Below are positions 21,802-32,516 of a stretch of 59,458 bases of DNA, piece after piece. Source of the DNA: Pseudorhodoplanes sp. GTDB lineage: Bacteria; Pseudomonadota; Alphaproteobacteria; Rhizobiales; Xanthobacteraceae. Both the position numbers and the translations under genes were made by a program. Each line of letters opens with the position of its first letter. Position 1 is the first letter of the stretch. The stretch is taken from positions 1-59,458 of the forward strand of contig JALHOD010000020.1 in assembly GCA_022843165.1 (NCBI GenBank). Direction: 5' to 3'. The notes under the pieces are model-generated. The model was not told the origin of the DNA. It worked only from the letters and a program-made list of their open reading frames with translations, and made no database searches.

Positions 21802-22239
21802 TTATTCGAAGCGCGCCGCAACGCCGCCAAAGCCCATGGCGCGGGCCAGCGTGATGGCCTTGCTCTTCTGGTCCTGATCGAGCGTCTGCATGAGCGGCTG
21901 CGCGGCGCTGATCAGGCGCTTCATCGACGCGGCCGACAGCGCCATTTCGGTCGCCCGACTGCCGATCCGGCGCAGCATTCCGCGCGGCTCGCCGCCCTCG
22001 GACTGATCGGATGCGCGAACAAGAGAGCGCAAGGCAGCCTCGACGCGCGGCCAGTGCTTCTCCTGGTCGGGCGTCAGGCGCAGCGCCGACTTGAAGCGGG
22101 CGATACCCGTTTCCAGCTCACCGGCGGGGGCTTGCGACGCGACGCGATAATTCGCCTGAATGGTCGGGGTCTCGGCGTAGGCGCCAGTCGATCCGGTGAT
22201 CGCGAGCGCAACGACACTCGCGAGTGCTGCCTTCCACAT
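21802..22239 (-). CDS. LTxxQ (Spy/CpxP-like) protein, second copy
   Basis: 145 residues. Signal peptide MWKAALASVVALAITGSTGA-YA, then LRLTPDQEKHWPRVEAALRS (LTxxQ motif) and a helical C-terminus. It shares the LTPDQEK(N/H)WP motif with the 17656 product, so the two are paralogues, but the middle regions differ. They flank the TAXI-TRAP operon in the same orientation. Confidence 0.8.
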   Translation of the reverse strand: MWKAALASVVALAITGSTGAYAETPTIQANYRVASQAPAGELETGIARFKSALRLTPDQEKHWPRVEAALRSLVRASDQSEGGEPRGMLRRIGSRATEMALSAASMKRLISAAQPLMQTLDQDQKSKAITLARAMGFGGVAARFE

Positions 22240-22514
22240 GCAGTTCTCCAGTAATGTTCGATTGCTGCGATGCGAAATACTGGATGAAAGGATCCGTTAC
22301 AACCCAAATCGTGTTTGGTTCAACCCGGAAGGGATCAATTAATCTTACAGATCAGATAGTTAAGCTTGCTCGCCCGATGGCGAAAGCTGGGCCATTTTAG
22401 GGCCACGAACCCCGCGTCGCAGCATTCCCTTGATTTTTCATCAGAATCCGGAAGAGGCTGGCTCGGCGGCGCAAGCGGCAGGCCCTTCCGGGGACCTGCC
22501 GCGCCTGCACCAGC
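22240..22514. other. Intergenic region between the LTxxQ gene and leuA
   Basis: 275 bp without a gene. It contains the promoter side of the LTxxQ gene and the hairpin downstream of leuA at 22475-22502. Confidence 0.4.
22475..22502 (-). terminator. Hairpin downstream of leuA
   Basis: GCGGCAGG(T)CCC pairs with GGGCCTGCCGC with one bulged base and a five-base loop on the minus strand, 13 bp after the leuA stop. There is no T-run, so termination efficiency is uncertain. Confidence 0.45.
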
Positions 22515-24074
22515 TTATTGCGCCGAGTGCTGGGCGTGGGTCCGCGCGCCGCGCGCCGTCAGCTTGTTGAGCGCGCCCAGATAGGCCTTGGCGGAGGCGA
22601 CCAGCGTGTCCGGATCGGCGCCACGCGAGGTGACCGAATAGTCGCCCTGCGCCAGCCGGACCGACACTTCCGCCTGCGCGTCGGTGCCTTCGGTGACGGC
22701 ATGGACCTGATAGAGCTCCAGCACCGCCTCATGCGGCACCAGCGCCTTGACGGCGTTGAAGATGGCATCCACCGGACCATTGCCGGTCGCCTGGACAGTC
22801 TGGTGCCGCCCGTCGATGTCGAGTTCCAGGGTCGCCGATTGCGGGCCGCGCGTGCCGGCGATCACGGTGAGCGACAGCAGCTTGATACGGTCCTGCGCGG
22901 TCGCGATCTCCTCGTCGACCAGCGCCTCGATATCCTCGTCATAGATGTGCTTCTTGCGGTCGGCCAGGGCCTTGAACCGGATGAAGGCGTCTTCCAGCTG
23001 ATTGCTGCCGAGCTTGTAGCCCAGCTCCTCCAGCTTGTGCACGAAGGCATGGCGTCCGGAATGCTTGCCCATGACCAGCGAGGTCTGTTTCACGCCCACC
23101 GATTCCGGCGTCATGATCTCGTAGGTCTGGGTGTTCTTCAGCATGCCGTCCTGATGGATGCCGGATTCATGCGCGAAGGCATTCCGGCCGACGATCGCCT
23201 TGTTGTATTGCACCGGGAAAGAGGTCGCCGCCGACACGAGTTTGGAGGCGCGCGTCAGCATGGTCGCCTCGACGCCGCTCCAGTAGGGAAAGACGTCGTT
23301 GCGGGTCTTGATCGCCATCACGATCTCTTCCAGCGCGGCATTGCCGGCACGCTCGCCGATGCCGTTGATGGTGCATTCGATCTGGCGCGCGCCGCCGGTG
23401 ACGCCGGCGAGCGAGTTCGCCACCGCCATGCCGAGATCGTCATGGCAATGCACCGAGAAGACCGCCTTGTCGGAATTCGGAACGCGCTCGCGCACCATCC
23501 GGAACAGCGCCGCATATTCCTCCGGCACCGTGTAGCCGACGGTGTCGGGGATGTTGATGGTGGTGGCGCCGGCTTTGATCGCGGCTTCCACGCAGCGGCA
23601 GAGGAAATCGTGCTCCGTGCGCGTGCCGTCTTCCGCCGACCATTCCACGTCGTCGGTATGGCTGCGCGCGCGCGTGACCTGCGAGATCACCATCTCGTAG
23701 ACCTCGTGCGGCTCCTTCTGCAGCTTGTATTTCATGTGCACCGGCGAGGTGGACAGGAAGGTGTGAATGCGCCCGCGCCTGGCCGGCTTGATCGCTTCAC
23801 CAGCGCGATCGATGTCCTTGTGCGAGGCGCGCGCCAGACCCGCAATCACGGCGTTCTTGGAACGCTTGGCGATCTCGTGCACGGCGGCGAAATCTCCGTC
23901 CGATGCGATCGGAAATCCGGCCTCGATGATGTCCACGCCCATCTCGTCGAGCAGCTCGGCGACTTCGAGCTTCTCGTCATGGGTCATGGTTGCGCCAGGG
24001 CATTGCTCGCCATCGCGCAAGGTGGTGTCAAAGATGACGACGCGGTCCTTGCCGGACGGTGTCTGCGTGGCCAT
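22515..24074 (-). CDS. leuA: 2-isopropylmalate synthase
   Basis: 519 residues from the ATG at 24074 (AAGGAC upstream). The N-terminal HMGL-like barrel has [16 protein letters not shown] with the metal-binding Asp, and later NIPDTVGY and [15 protein letters not shown]. The C-terminal leucine-responsive domain has [20 protein letters not shown]. It makes 2-isopropylmalate from 2-ketoisovalerate and acetyl-CoA, the first step of leucine synthesis, normally inhibited by leucine. A leader ORF upstream (24182-24283) suggests translation-linked control. Confidence 0.95.
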   Translation of the reverse strand: MATQTPSGKDRVVIFDTTLRDGEQCPGATMTHDEKLEVAELLDEMGVDIIEAGFPIASDGDFAAVHEIAKRSKNAVIAGLARASHKDIDRAGEAIKPARRGRIHTFLSTSPVHMKYKLQKEPHEVYEMVISQVTRARSHTDDVEWSAEDGTRTEHDFLCRCVEAAIKAGATTINIPDTVGYTVPEEYAALFRMVRERVPNSDKAVFSVHCHDDLGMAVANSLAGVTGGARQIECTINGIGERAGNAALEEIVMAIKTRNDVFPYWSGVEATMLTRASKLVSAATSFPVQYNKAIVGRNAFAHESGIHQDGMLKNTQTYEIMTPESVGVKQTSLVMGKHSGRHAFVHKLEELGYKLGSNQLEDAFIRFKALADRKKHIYDEDIEALVDEEIATAQDRIKLLSLTVIAGTRGPQSATLELDIDGRHQTVQATGNGPVDAIFNAVKALVPHEAVLELYQVHAVTEGTDAQAEVSVRLAQGDYSVTSRGADPDTLVASAKAYLGALNKLTARGARTHAQHSAQ

Positions 24075-24145
24075 GGGAAATGTCCTTCTTCTCGTCACGC
24101 GCCCTTGACTGTCCGGGCGCTCAATGGGGTTCACTCCTGTGTCAC

Positions 24146-24188
24146 CCCCTGAGTGCCCAGGCGCGCGCGCCCAGCCGGCCCTCAGGGG
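24146..24188 (-). promoter_or_regulatory. Hairpin over the leader stop, upstream of leuA
   Basis: CCCCTGAG and CTCAGGGG pair around a GC-rich, partly palindromic loop with GGCGCGCGCGCC. The stop codon of the 24182-24283 leader ORF lies inside one arm, so a ribosome at the end of the leader would block the hairpin. No T-run follows, so control would more likely be by folding or translation than by intrinsic termination. Confidence 0.5.
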
Positions 24189-24283
24189 CTGATAAGAAGC
24201 AGACCGCCGAGAATAAGGGCAGCGGCCGGCAGAGGCTGAAAAGCCTCCCGGTTGGTCGCGCGGAACGAACCTTGCGCAGACAT
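24182..24283 (-). CDS. Leucine-rich leader peptide candidate upstream of leuA
   Basis: 33 codons with GAGGG 8 nt before the ATG. The product begins MSAQGSFRATNREAFQPLPA and ends with AALILGGLLLISP: six leucines, five of them in the last nine residues before the end. It ends 108 nt before the leuA start. Ribosome stalling on leucine codons at low leucine could change the following hairpin. A tiny membrane protein is an alternative. Confidence 0.55.
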   Translation of the reverse strand: MSAQGSFRATNREAFQPLPAAALILGGLLLISP

Positions 24284-24404
24284 GCCAAAACCCTCAAAAA
24301 TCAAGCTTCCAGCGTCGCGGAGAATACTTAATGCCGCGTAAAGCCGGAAGCCGACACCATCTCCTTCTAGCGGAGGACGGGGCCACCGGGCAAGGCCATT
24401 TGTC

Positions 24405-25319
24405 CTAGGATTTCTGGCCTTTGCCGTTCCTGCCTTTCGGCAATTCAGCCTGCAATGCGCCGCGGGCCGCCTGCATCTCCTTCAACGCGGCCTCCCCGAC
24501 CTTCGGAAAATGCAGGTCCAGGCCATCCAGAGCTCCCACGATGGCGGACGAAATCACGAGGCGGGTGAACCACTTGTTGTCGGCCGGCACTACAAACCAG
24601 GGGGCCTCCGGGCGGCTCGTTGCGCGGATGCAATCCTCGTAGAAATGCATGTACTCGTCCCAGAGCTTGCGTTCCTCGACATCTCCCATCGAGAATTTCC
24701 AGTTCTTGGCCGGTTCGTCGAGACGCTCGAGAAAACGGCGGGCCTGCTCCTCCTTGGACACATGCAGCATGAACTTGAGAATCAGCGTGCCGTTGCGCGC
24801 GAGATAGCGCTCGAAGGCGCGGATGTCGTCGAAACGCTGCTCCCAGATATTTTTGGTGACGAGTTGTTCCGGCAATTTCTGGCGCGCCAGGATTTCAGGG
24901 TGCGCCCGCACCACCAGAACTTCCTCGTAATAGGACCGGTTGAACACCCCGATACGGCCGCGCTCCGGCAGCGCGATGGTGGTGCGCCACATGAAATCGT
25001 GGTCGAGCTCGTGCGCGGTCGGCGCCTTGAACGAGAAAACCTGGCAGCCCTGCGGATTGATGCCCGACATCACGTGCTTGATGGCGCCGTCCTTGCCGGC
25101 GGCGTCCATCGCCTGGAAGATCAGCAATACAGACCAGCGGTCCTGCGCATAGAGCTTCTCCTGCAGCCTGGACAGCCGCTTGACGCTCTCTTCCAGCATC
25201 TCCTTGGCGTCGCCCTTGTCGATGGCAAGACCGCAACAATCCGCGGGATCGACGGACTTGAGCCGGAAGTCATCGGCCTTGTTGACGCGAAAGCGCTCCG
25301 CGAGGTTTTCGATTTTCAT
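24405..25319 (-). CDS. Polyphosphate kinase 2 family protein
   Basis: 304 residues. P-loop-like motif AMDAAGKDGAIKHV (about 72-85), NRSYYEEVLVVRAHPE and RFDDIRAFERYLARNGTLIL match the PPK2 kinase family that transfers phosphate between polyphosphate and nucleotides. One PPK2 domain is present, so class I or III. C-terminal basic tail PKGRNGKGQKS. Last gene of a pdxY-Nudix-ppk2 operon (8 nt after the Nudix gene). Nucleotide preference cannot be stated. Confidence 0.88.
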   Translation of the reverse strand: MKIENLAERFRVNKADDFRLKSVDPADCCGLAIDKGDAKEMLEESVKRLSRLQEKLYAQDRWSVLLIFQAMDAAGKDGAIKHVMSGINPQGCQVFSFKAPTAHELDHDFMWRTTIALPERGRIGVFNRSYYEEVLVVRAHPEILARQKLPEQLVTKNIWEQRFDDIRAFERYLARNGTLILKFMLHVSKEEQARRFLERLDEPAKNWKFSMGDVEERKLWDEYMHFYEDCIRATSRPEAPWFVVPADNKWFTRLVISSAIVGALDGLDLHFPKVGEAALKEMQAARGALQAELPKGRNGKGQKS

Positions 25320-25327
25320 GGGCACAT

Positions 25328-26050
25328 TCAGCCTTCGCCGCTCCTCTGGACAGGGGACTTCCAGCGATCCGTCAAGAATTCCGTCACAAACGGTAGCATG
25401 GCCGGCACAATGTCGCCCGGCCCTCGTGCGACATAGGCATCCGCCAGTTCCGCCGCGCTGTCTGCGGCGATGTGACGGCGGATGCGCTCGCGCAGGACCT
25501 CCGCCGTTTCCCTGGCCCGCATCGGCTTCATGAGAGCGATGCGTGGGCCGGCGAACACGACGTACCAGCCCGGGTCGATCTCGACGTCGTTTTCCGACAG
25601 CCCGGTTTCCTCGAACAGCTCGCGGCGCACGCTGCTTTCCATGTCGACGCTCCCGGCAACCACGTCGCCGGGTTCCGGCGTGCCGCTGGGGAAATATATT
25701 TTTCCGGCATTGGCGGTGCGCGGCCCCATCAGCGCCAGCACATAGGCGCCATCCGCCCCTTGCAGCGCCGCCTGCGCAAAACAGTTCAGAACGCCCGCCT
25801 CCGGACAGCCCCAATCGCGCCAACTGATGAAACTCGCGAAATCGGTTTCCAGATAGGCGCCTTCCAGCGTTTGCCCCTGCACAGCATGGTTGCACATCAG
25901 CAGCACGCGGCCGTTCCAAAGCGGCTTGTCGCGCTTCAGCGCCTCGAAATGCGCATCGATCTCCGCGCGCCGTTCGTCCGCGAAGGCCCAGCGCCGCGGC
26001 TCGACCCGCAGAGCGAGCCGCTCGATCCGGCGGATGGACATGTCGGTCAT
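25328..26050 (-). CDS. Nudix-type hydrolase
   Basis: 240 residues. The Nudix helix is visible as SVRRELFEETGLSEND (RExxEExG, about 141-156), but the first part of the box is modified (GDVVAGSVDMES). An N-terminal region of 90 residues precedes it, as in the long Nudix proteins of rhizobia. Start overlaps the pdxY stop (ATGA). Substrate unknown; a nucleotide diphosphate derivative is expected for the family. Confidence 0.75.
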   Translation of the reverse strand: MTDMSIRRIERLALRVEPRRWAFADERRAEIDAHFEALKRDKPLWNGRVLLMCNHAVQGQTLEGAYLETDFASFISWRDWGCPEAGVLNCFAQAALQGADGAYVLALMGPRTANAGKIYFPSGTPEPGDVVAGSVDMESSVRRELFEETGLSENDVEIDPGWYVVFAGPRIALMKPMRARETAEVLRERIRRHIAADSAAELADAYVARGPGDIVPAMLPFVTEFLTDRWKSPVQRSGEG

Positions 26051-26898
26051 TGGACCCGCTCGGGCGCGAACATCTCGCTCGGCCTTGCCAGCTCGTCCTG
26101 CGCATCGATCAGCAGGATTTCACGCGACCCCTTGTCGGCCGTCACCTTCAGCACCCCATAGATTGACGAGGCCGCGGCGGATACGGCATCCGCCGTCGAG
26201 CCTTTGCGCAACAGATGCGCGAAAAACAAGGCCGCGATGGCGTCGCCCGCGCCGTTGACGGAGATCGGCAGCAACGGCGTGCGGACGCGAAAACGGCCGT
26301 CCGGGCCAGAGGCGAGCAGATCAAGCCTGTCTCGTGGCGTTTCTTCCGTATGCAGCGATGTCACCAGGATGTGGCGCGGGCCGAGCGCCTGCACGATATC
26401 AACCGCTGACAGCACCTCGTCGAGTGTTTTCGTTGCAAGGCCGGACAGATAACCCAGTTCGAACTGGTTCGGCGTGATGACATCGGCGGCCGGGACTGCC
26501 TTGCTTCTCATGAAATCCGGAATGCCGTCGCGCACAAAGATTCCGCGGCCGGTATCGCCGATCACCGGATCACAGCAATACAGCGCCTGCGGATTGGCGC
26601 GCCGGACTCGCGCGACGGCGTCGAGGATGGCATCTCCGGTGGCCGCCGATCCCATGTAACCGGACAGCACACCACTGCACTCACCCAGCATCCCGCGCGC
26701 TTCGATGCCCTTCACCAGGTCGCCGATCAGGCCGGCCTCGAACACCTGCCCGGTCCAGGCGCCGTAGCCGGTATGGTTGGAGAACTGCACGGTGTGGATC
26801 GGCCAGACCTCGACACCGATCCGCTGCAGTGGAAAGGTCGCCGCGGCGTTTCCGACATGACCATAGGCGACATGAGACTGGATGGAGAGAAGATTCAC
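26047..26898 (-). CDS. pdxY: Pyridoxal kinase
   Basis: 283 residues. Ribokinase-fold B6 kinase: N-terminal [20 protein letters not shown] and [12 protein letters not shown] bind pyridoxal; [15 protein letters not shown] is the family signature; the catalytic/anion-hole motif is [11 protein letters not shown] with Asp. It phosphorylates pyridoxal to PLP (salvage). First gene of the operon pdxY-Nudix-ppk2. Confidence 0.92.
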   Translation of the reverse strand: MNLLSIQSHVAYGHVGNAAATFPLQRIGVEVWPIHTVQFSNHTGYGAWTGQVFEAGLIGDLVKGIEARGMLGECSGVLSGYMGSAATGDAILDAVARVRRANPQALYCCDPVIGDTGRGIFVRDGIPDFMRSKAVPAADVITPNQFELGYLSGLATKTLDEVLSAVDIVQALGPRHILVTSLHTEETPRDRLDLLASGPDGRFRVRTPLLPISVNGAGDAIAALFFAHLLRKGSTADAVSAAASSIYGVLKVTADKGSREILLIDAQDELARPSEMFAPERVQ

Positions 26899-26916
26899 GG
26901 CCTCACCAAAAAGCTG

Positions 26917-26943
26917 AAGCCCTCTCCTAGCCGGAGAGGGCTT
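26917..26943. terminator. Intrinsic terminator between the ABC operon and pdxY
   Basis: AAGCCCTCTCC/GGAGAGGGCTT stem of 11 bp with loop TAGCC. It lies 23 bp after the stop of the ABC substrate-binding gene, and upstream of pdxY. Confidence 0.85.
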
Positions 26944-26966
26944 CGCTTGTCACTCCGTCAATCGCA

Positions 26967-27983
26967 TCAGTTGGTCTTGCCAGCCGCCTCGACGAACCTG
27001 TTGGTGTAGGTCTTGGACAGATCGATATTGGCCTTGGCGACATCCGGGCTGGACTGGCTGAACACCGCCAGCACGGCCTGCGCGCCCTTGGGATCCATCA
27101 GGCCGGTCTGTGAATACATCGGGATCGTGTTCTTCAGGGCTGCGAGATAAAGCCCCTTGTCCGCCCCGATCAGTTCGTCCGGCATCTTCGCCATGATCTC
27201 TTCCGGCGTATGCGAATGAATCCATTTCAGGGTATTGACGATGGCCGTTGTAAGAGCCTGGGCGGCTTTCGGATTCTTCTCGATCCAGTCGGTCCTGGTG
27301 TAGAGCGCGCCGCCGGGATAGTCGCCGCCGAAGACATCGATGTTGTCCTTCTGGGTGCGCGTGTCCGACAGGATGCGCAGATCCTTGTTGCGGCCCTGCA
27401 ACTGCGTGACAGCCGGATCGAGCATGACGGCGGCATCGACCGAACCTTGCTCCATCGCAGCGACGGCGGTGGCGCCGAGACCGATTCCGATCACGCCGAT
27501 CGAGCCGGAATCCACGCCGTTTTTCTTGAGCAGGAAATTCAGGAAATAATGCGTTGAAGAGCCGGGCGCGCTAACGCCCACCTTCTTGCCGGCAAGATCC
27601 TTGATCGACTTGATGCTACCGACCTGCTTCGGCGAGACGACAAGGACCAGCCCGGGATAGCGGTCATAAACGACAAAAGCCTGCAGGCTCTGCCCCTTGG
27701 CGGCGAGATTGACGCAATGATCGAAATAGCCGGACACAACGTCGGCGCTGCCCCCGAGCACGGCGGTCAGCGCCTGCGAACCGCCCTTGAAGTCGACCAT
27801 GTCGACCGTGACGCCGGCCTTCTCGTATTCGCCGAGCTGCTTGGCGAGTACGGTCGGCAGGTAGCACAGGCAGCTCGCGCCGCCGATCGCGATCGTGACC
27901 TTGGATTGCGCGACCGCAAAGCCGGTCATCAGCATCAGCGCGGCGAGCGCGGATATCAGCCGCCGCAGGAACATGGCCGTCAT
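26967..27983 (-). CDS. NitT/TauT-type ABC transporter substrate-binding protein
   Basis: 338 residues. Start at 27983 with GGGAGGAC upstream; signal peptide MTAMFLRRLISALAALMLMT-GFAVAQ. The mature part has KVTIAIGGASCLCYLPTVLA and VDFKGGSQALTAVLGGSADV, the SsuA/THI5 (NMT1) receptor pattern for sulfonates, nitrate, pyrimidines or aromatic acids. Third gene of the operon after ATPase and permease. Ligand not predictable. Confidence 0.87.
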   Translation of the reverse strand: MTAMFLRRLISALAALMLMTGFAVAQSKVTIAIGGASCLCYLPTVLAKQLGEYEKAGVTVDMVDFKGGSQALTAVLGGSADVVSGYFDHCVNLAAKGQSLQAFVVYDRYPGLVLVVSPKQVGSIKSIKDLAGKKVGVSAPGSSTHYFLNFLLKKNGVDSGSIGVIGIGLGATAVAAMEQGSVDAAVMLDPAVTQLQGRNKDLRILSDTRTQKDNIDVFGGDYPGGALYTRTDWIEKNPKAAQALTTAIVNTLKWIHSHTPEEIMAKMPDELIGADKGLYLAALKNTIPMYSQTGLMDPKGAQAVLAVFSQSSPDVAKANIDLSKTYTNRFVEAAGKTN

Positions 27984-28072
27984 GACGTCCTCCCTGTTGT
28001 TGTGCGGCCCTTTGCGGGCCGTCTCATCCACAACGATAAAGCAGCACACCGGACGTGGAAAGGCCGGCGGTG

Positions 28073-28864
28073 TCACGTCCGCGTATCGGCGGCGACCGGC
28101 CGCCAGACCAGAAGACGCTTCTCCACCACGGTCACCAGACCGTCGATCACGATCACAAAGGCGGCAAGAACGAACATCCCGGCAAAGACCCCGGCGATAT
28201 CGAAGGTTCCTTCAGCCTGCAGGATCAGATAGCCGAGCCCGGCCGCCGACCCGAGATATTCGCCCACCACCGCGCCCACCACCGCGAACCCGACCGAGGT
28301 ATGCAGCGAGGAAAACATCCATGATAAGGCCGAAGGCCAATAGACGTGCCGCATCAATTGCCGCTCGTTCATGCCGAGCATCCGGGCATTGGCCAGCACG
28401 GTCGGGCTCACTTCCTTGACGCCCTGATAGACATTGAAAAACACGATGAAGAAGACGAGGGTGACGCCGAGCGCCACCTTCGACCAGATACCGAGCCCGA
28501 ACCAGAGTGTGAAGATTGGCGCCAGTACGATCCGCGGCAGCGCATTGACCATTTTCACATAGGGATCGAAGACCGCGGCAATAAGCGGCTGGCGCGCAAA
28601 CCAGAAGCCAACCAGGATTCCGGCGACCGAGCCGATGACGAAGGCCAGCGTCGCCTCGGTGAGCGTGATCCACAAATGCCGCCAGATCGTGCCTTCGGCG
28701 AACCACTTGATGATGCGGTTGATGACATCGATCGGCGTGGAGAAAAAGAAGGGCGGCACCAGCGGCTTGCCGTCGCTCATCGGGATGGTGGTGAGCAGAT
28801 GCCAGGCCAGCAACGTAACGAGCGCGACGGCGAGTTGAAGCGAAATGAGCACGATGCGGTTCAT
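28073..28864 (-). CDS. ABC transporter permease (SsuC/TauC-type)
   Basis: 263 residues with six predicted membrane helices and the permease coupling loop YWPSALSWMFSSLHTSVGFA (EAA-like region). The ATG overlaps the upstream ATPase stop by one base (TGATG); a GTG three bases before is an alternative start. Works with the neighbouring ATPase and receptor. Confidence 0.88.
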   Translation of the reverse strand: MNRIVLISLQLAVALVTLLAWHLLTTIPMSDGKPLVPPFFFSTPIDVINRIIKWFAEGTIWRHLWITLTEATLAFVIGSVAGILVGFWFARQPLIAAVFDPYVKMVNALPRIVLAPIFTLWFGLGIWSKVALGVTLVFFIVFFNVYQGVKEVSPTVLANARMLGMNERQLMRHVYWPSALSWMFSSLHTSVGFAVVGAVVGEYLGSAAGLGYLILQAEGTFDIAGVFAGMFVLAAFVIVIDGLVTVVEKRLLVWRPVAADTRT

Positions 28865-29712
28865 CACCCGCCACCCGTCTGCGCATAGCCCTTCAGCACT
28901 TCATCCTTGAGGGTCTGCCAGATCTCGCGGTGCAGATCGTGAAACGCCTTGTCGAGCCGGACTTCGGAAATATCGCGCGGACGCGCGAGCGGCACTTTCC
29001 AGTCGCCGATGATGCGCGCGGCCGGTCCCGCCGACATGATGACGACGCGGTCGGACAAGGCGATCGCCTCCTCCAGATCGTGCGTGACGAACAGCACCGC
29101 CTTCTTGTCGGCGCTCCACAGATCGAGCAGCAGATTGCCCATGATCTGCCGCGTCTGCGCGTCGAGCGGGCCGAACGGCTCATCCATCAGCAGGATTTTC
29201 GGATCGCGGATCAGCACCTGGGCCAGCCCCACCCGCTTGCGCTGGCCGCCGGACAGCATGTGCGGATAACGGCCGCCGAAATGTCCGAGGCCGACGCGGG
29301 TCAGCCAGGCTTGCGCCTTCTCCTTTGCGGCGGCCGGCGCCGCGCCGGCCGTTTCCAGACCGATCGCGACATTGTCAAGCGCGGTCTTCCACGGGAACAG
29401 GGCGTCGGCCTGAAACAGATAACCGGCCTGACGATTGAGCGCGGTCAACGGCGCCCCGAAAATCGACGCCGTGCCGGACGTCGGCGGAAACAGGCCTGCG
29501 GCCACATTCAGCAGCGTCGACTTTCCGCAGCCGGTCGGGCCGACTATGGCGACGAACTCGCCGTCCTCAACGGACAGCGAGGCGCTATCGACCGCGGTGA
29601 AGGCCGCGTTATCGGCCAAGCGAAAGGTGATCGTCACGTCGCGCAGCGACACCGCGTGGGCTGCGGCCCGCTGCGCAGACGGGCACGCCGATGCAGCCGC
29701 ACCTTCTGCCAT
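28864..29712 (-). CDS. ABC transporter ATPase (NitT/TauT-type)
   Basis: 282 residues. Walker A GPTGCGKST, Q-loop FQADALFPW, signature LSGGQRKRVGLAQ, Walker B ILLMDEPFGPLDAQT and switch His in VTHDLEEA are all present. Start chosen at 29712 because of GAGGGGGG directly upstream. First gene of the three-gene uptake operon. Confidence 0.92.
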   Translation of the reverse strand: MAEGAAASACPSAQRAAAHAVSLRDVTITFRLADNAAFTAVDSASLSVEDGEFVAIVGPTGCGKSTLLNVAAGLFPPTSGTASIFGAPLTALNRQAGYLFQADALFPWKTALDNVAIGLETAGAAPAAAKEKAQAWLTRVGLGHFGGRYPHMLSGGQRKRVGLAQVLIRDPKILLMDEPFGPLDAQTRQIMGNLLLDLWSADKKAVLFVTHDLEEAIALSDRVVIMSAGPAARIIGDWKVPLARPRDISEVRLDKAFHDLHREIWQTLKDEVLKGYAQTGGG

Positions 29713-29807
29713 GTCCCCCCTCATTGTTGTGGCGGGACAATCGAGACGCCCGCTGTTGCCGGCGAAGCTACCCGGCCTGACGGCAAATGCAAAGCGCAGC
29801 GCTGGAC

Positions 29808-30248
29808 CTACGCCATCATCGTGACAAGACGTCGCTGTTCCTGCAAACTCATCAGATTGTTGGCGAAGGCGGTATCGAAGAACTGGACGAACGAGCAGAT
29901 CTTTCCGTCCTTGAACTCGACCAGATCCAGCACCTCGGTCTTTGCGACATGACCCGTCTTGCGGGCGCGGACGGTGAACATGGACCGCACCGCCGCCTTA
30001 GGTCCCTCCACGACGCTGTCGACGATCTCGAAATCGCTGAACTCGAAATTGTCGATCAGGTCGGTCATCGCGCGGCGCAGTTCATCACCAGCGATGGCGT
30101 GGACCGCGGTCACGCGATTGAAGGGTGCGGCGTTGAGACGAAAGACCGCGTCCCCGGTGAAGACGCTCAGCACGCCCTCGACATCTCCACACACACGCGC
30201 CGCATAGCCTTTCCTGAGAACCTCCAGCATCTTGTCGCGATCACACAT
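29808..30248 (-). CDS. SnoaL/NTF2-like protein
   Basis: 146 residues. A single cone-shaped NTF2-like domain: MLEVLRKGYAARVCGDVEGV, then FTGDAVFRLNAAP, then VVEGPKAAVRSMFTVRARKT, then DLVEFKDGKICSFVQFFDTA. Catalytic residues cannot be named. Lies alone between the ABC operon and the LprI-like gene. Family function ranges from isomerases to binding proteins. Confidence 0.75.
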   Translation of the reverse strand: MCDRDKMLEVLRKGYAARVCGDVEGVLSVFTGDAVFRLNAAPFNRVTAVHAIAGDELRRAMTDLIDNFEFSDFEIVDSVVEGPKAAVRSMFTVRARKTGHVAKTEVLDLVEFKDGKICSFVQFFDTAFANNLMSLQEQRRLVTMMA

Positions 30249-30383
30249 TCCCTCCCCCCACGGCAGAACAGGTGACGGCAGATGGTCGCGCGAAAATTAT
30301 GATCTGTCTACCGGTGCGTGCGGCCGGCGGGGCGCATCATCGTGCCCCCTGAAGCCGCATGGACCCGACCGGTTCGAGCGCCG

Positions 30384-30746
30384 TCAGTTCTTGCCTTCGA
30401 GTTCCAGCGCCCGGCTCTGGGTCATGCTGCGCATGCATTCGCCGGCTTCGAGCCGGGCAATCGTCCCCTCGCCCAAACCGTAATAGAGGCAGTTTGCGTC
30501 ACGGAACTGGATCCAAAGCCGCTGAGCCGCGCGTAACTGGTCCCGCTGTTTTGGCGCCATGTCCTGCAGCAGCTTCTGATAGGCGTCGTTCAGCCGCTTG
30601 TCCCAGCGCGCGGTCAGGCCCGACATGCACTCCACCATCTCGCGCGTGTTGCCGTCGCATTGCGGCTCCGGCCCGCGCCCGTCCTGCGACCGCGCGGACG
30701 GCGCCAGCATCAGAAAAACAAAAAGGAGGGCAAATGATGTCCACAT
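30384..30746 (-). CDS. LprI-like (DUF1311) secreted protein
   Basis: 120 residues. Signal peptide MWTSFALLFVFLMLAPSARS, then a mature domain with conserved cysteines (CDGN, ECMSGL, NCLYYGLGEG, ECMRSM) and RAAQRLWIQFRDANC, the DUF1311 signature. Related LprI proteins inhibit lysozyme; the role here is inferred. Start at 30746 follows GGAGGAGGG. Confidence 0.8.
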   Translation of the reverse strand: MWTSFALLFVFLMLAPSARSQDGRGPEPQCDGNTREMVECMSGLTARWDKRLNDAYQKLLQDMAPKQRDQLRAAQRLWIQFRDANCLYYGLGEGTIARLEAGECMRSMTQSRALELEGKN

Positions 30747-30780
30747 CTGCCCTCCTCCAATCACTCTCATGTCTTTGGCG

Positions 30781-32476
<1,696 letters not shown>

Positions 32477-32516
32477 GACTGGAAATCCTTCTTTACGCAG
32501 ACGATGTGACGGCAGA

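Noticed and set aside
22518-24152. 544-codon plus-strand frame opposite leuA
   Set aside because: Low-complexity product; leuA on the minus strand is unmistakable.
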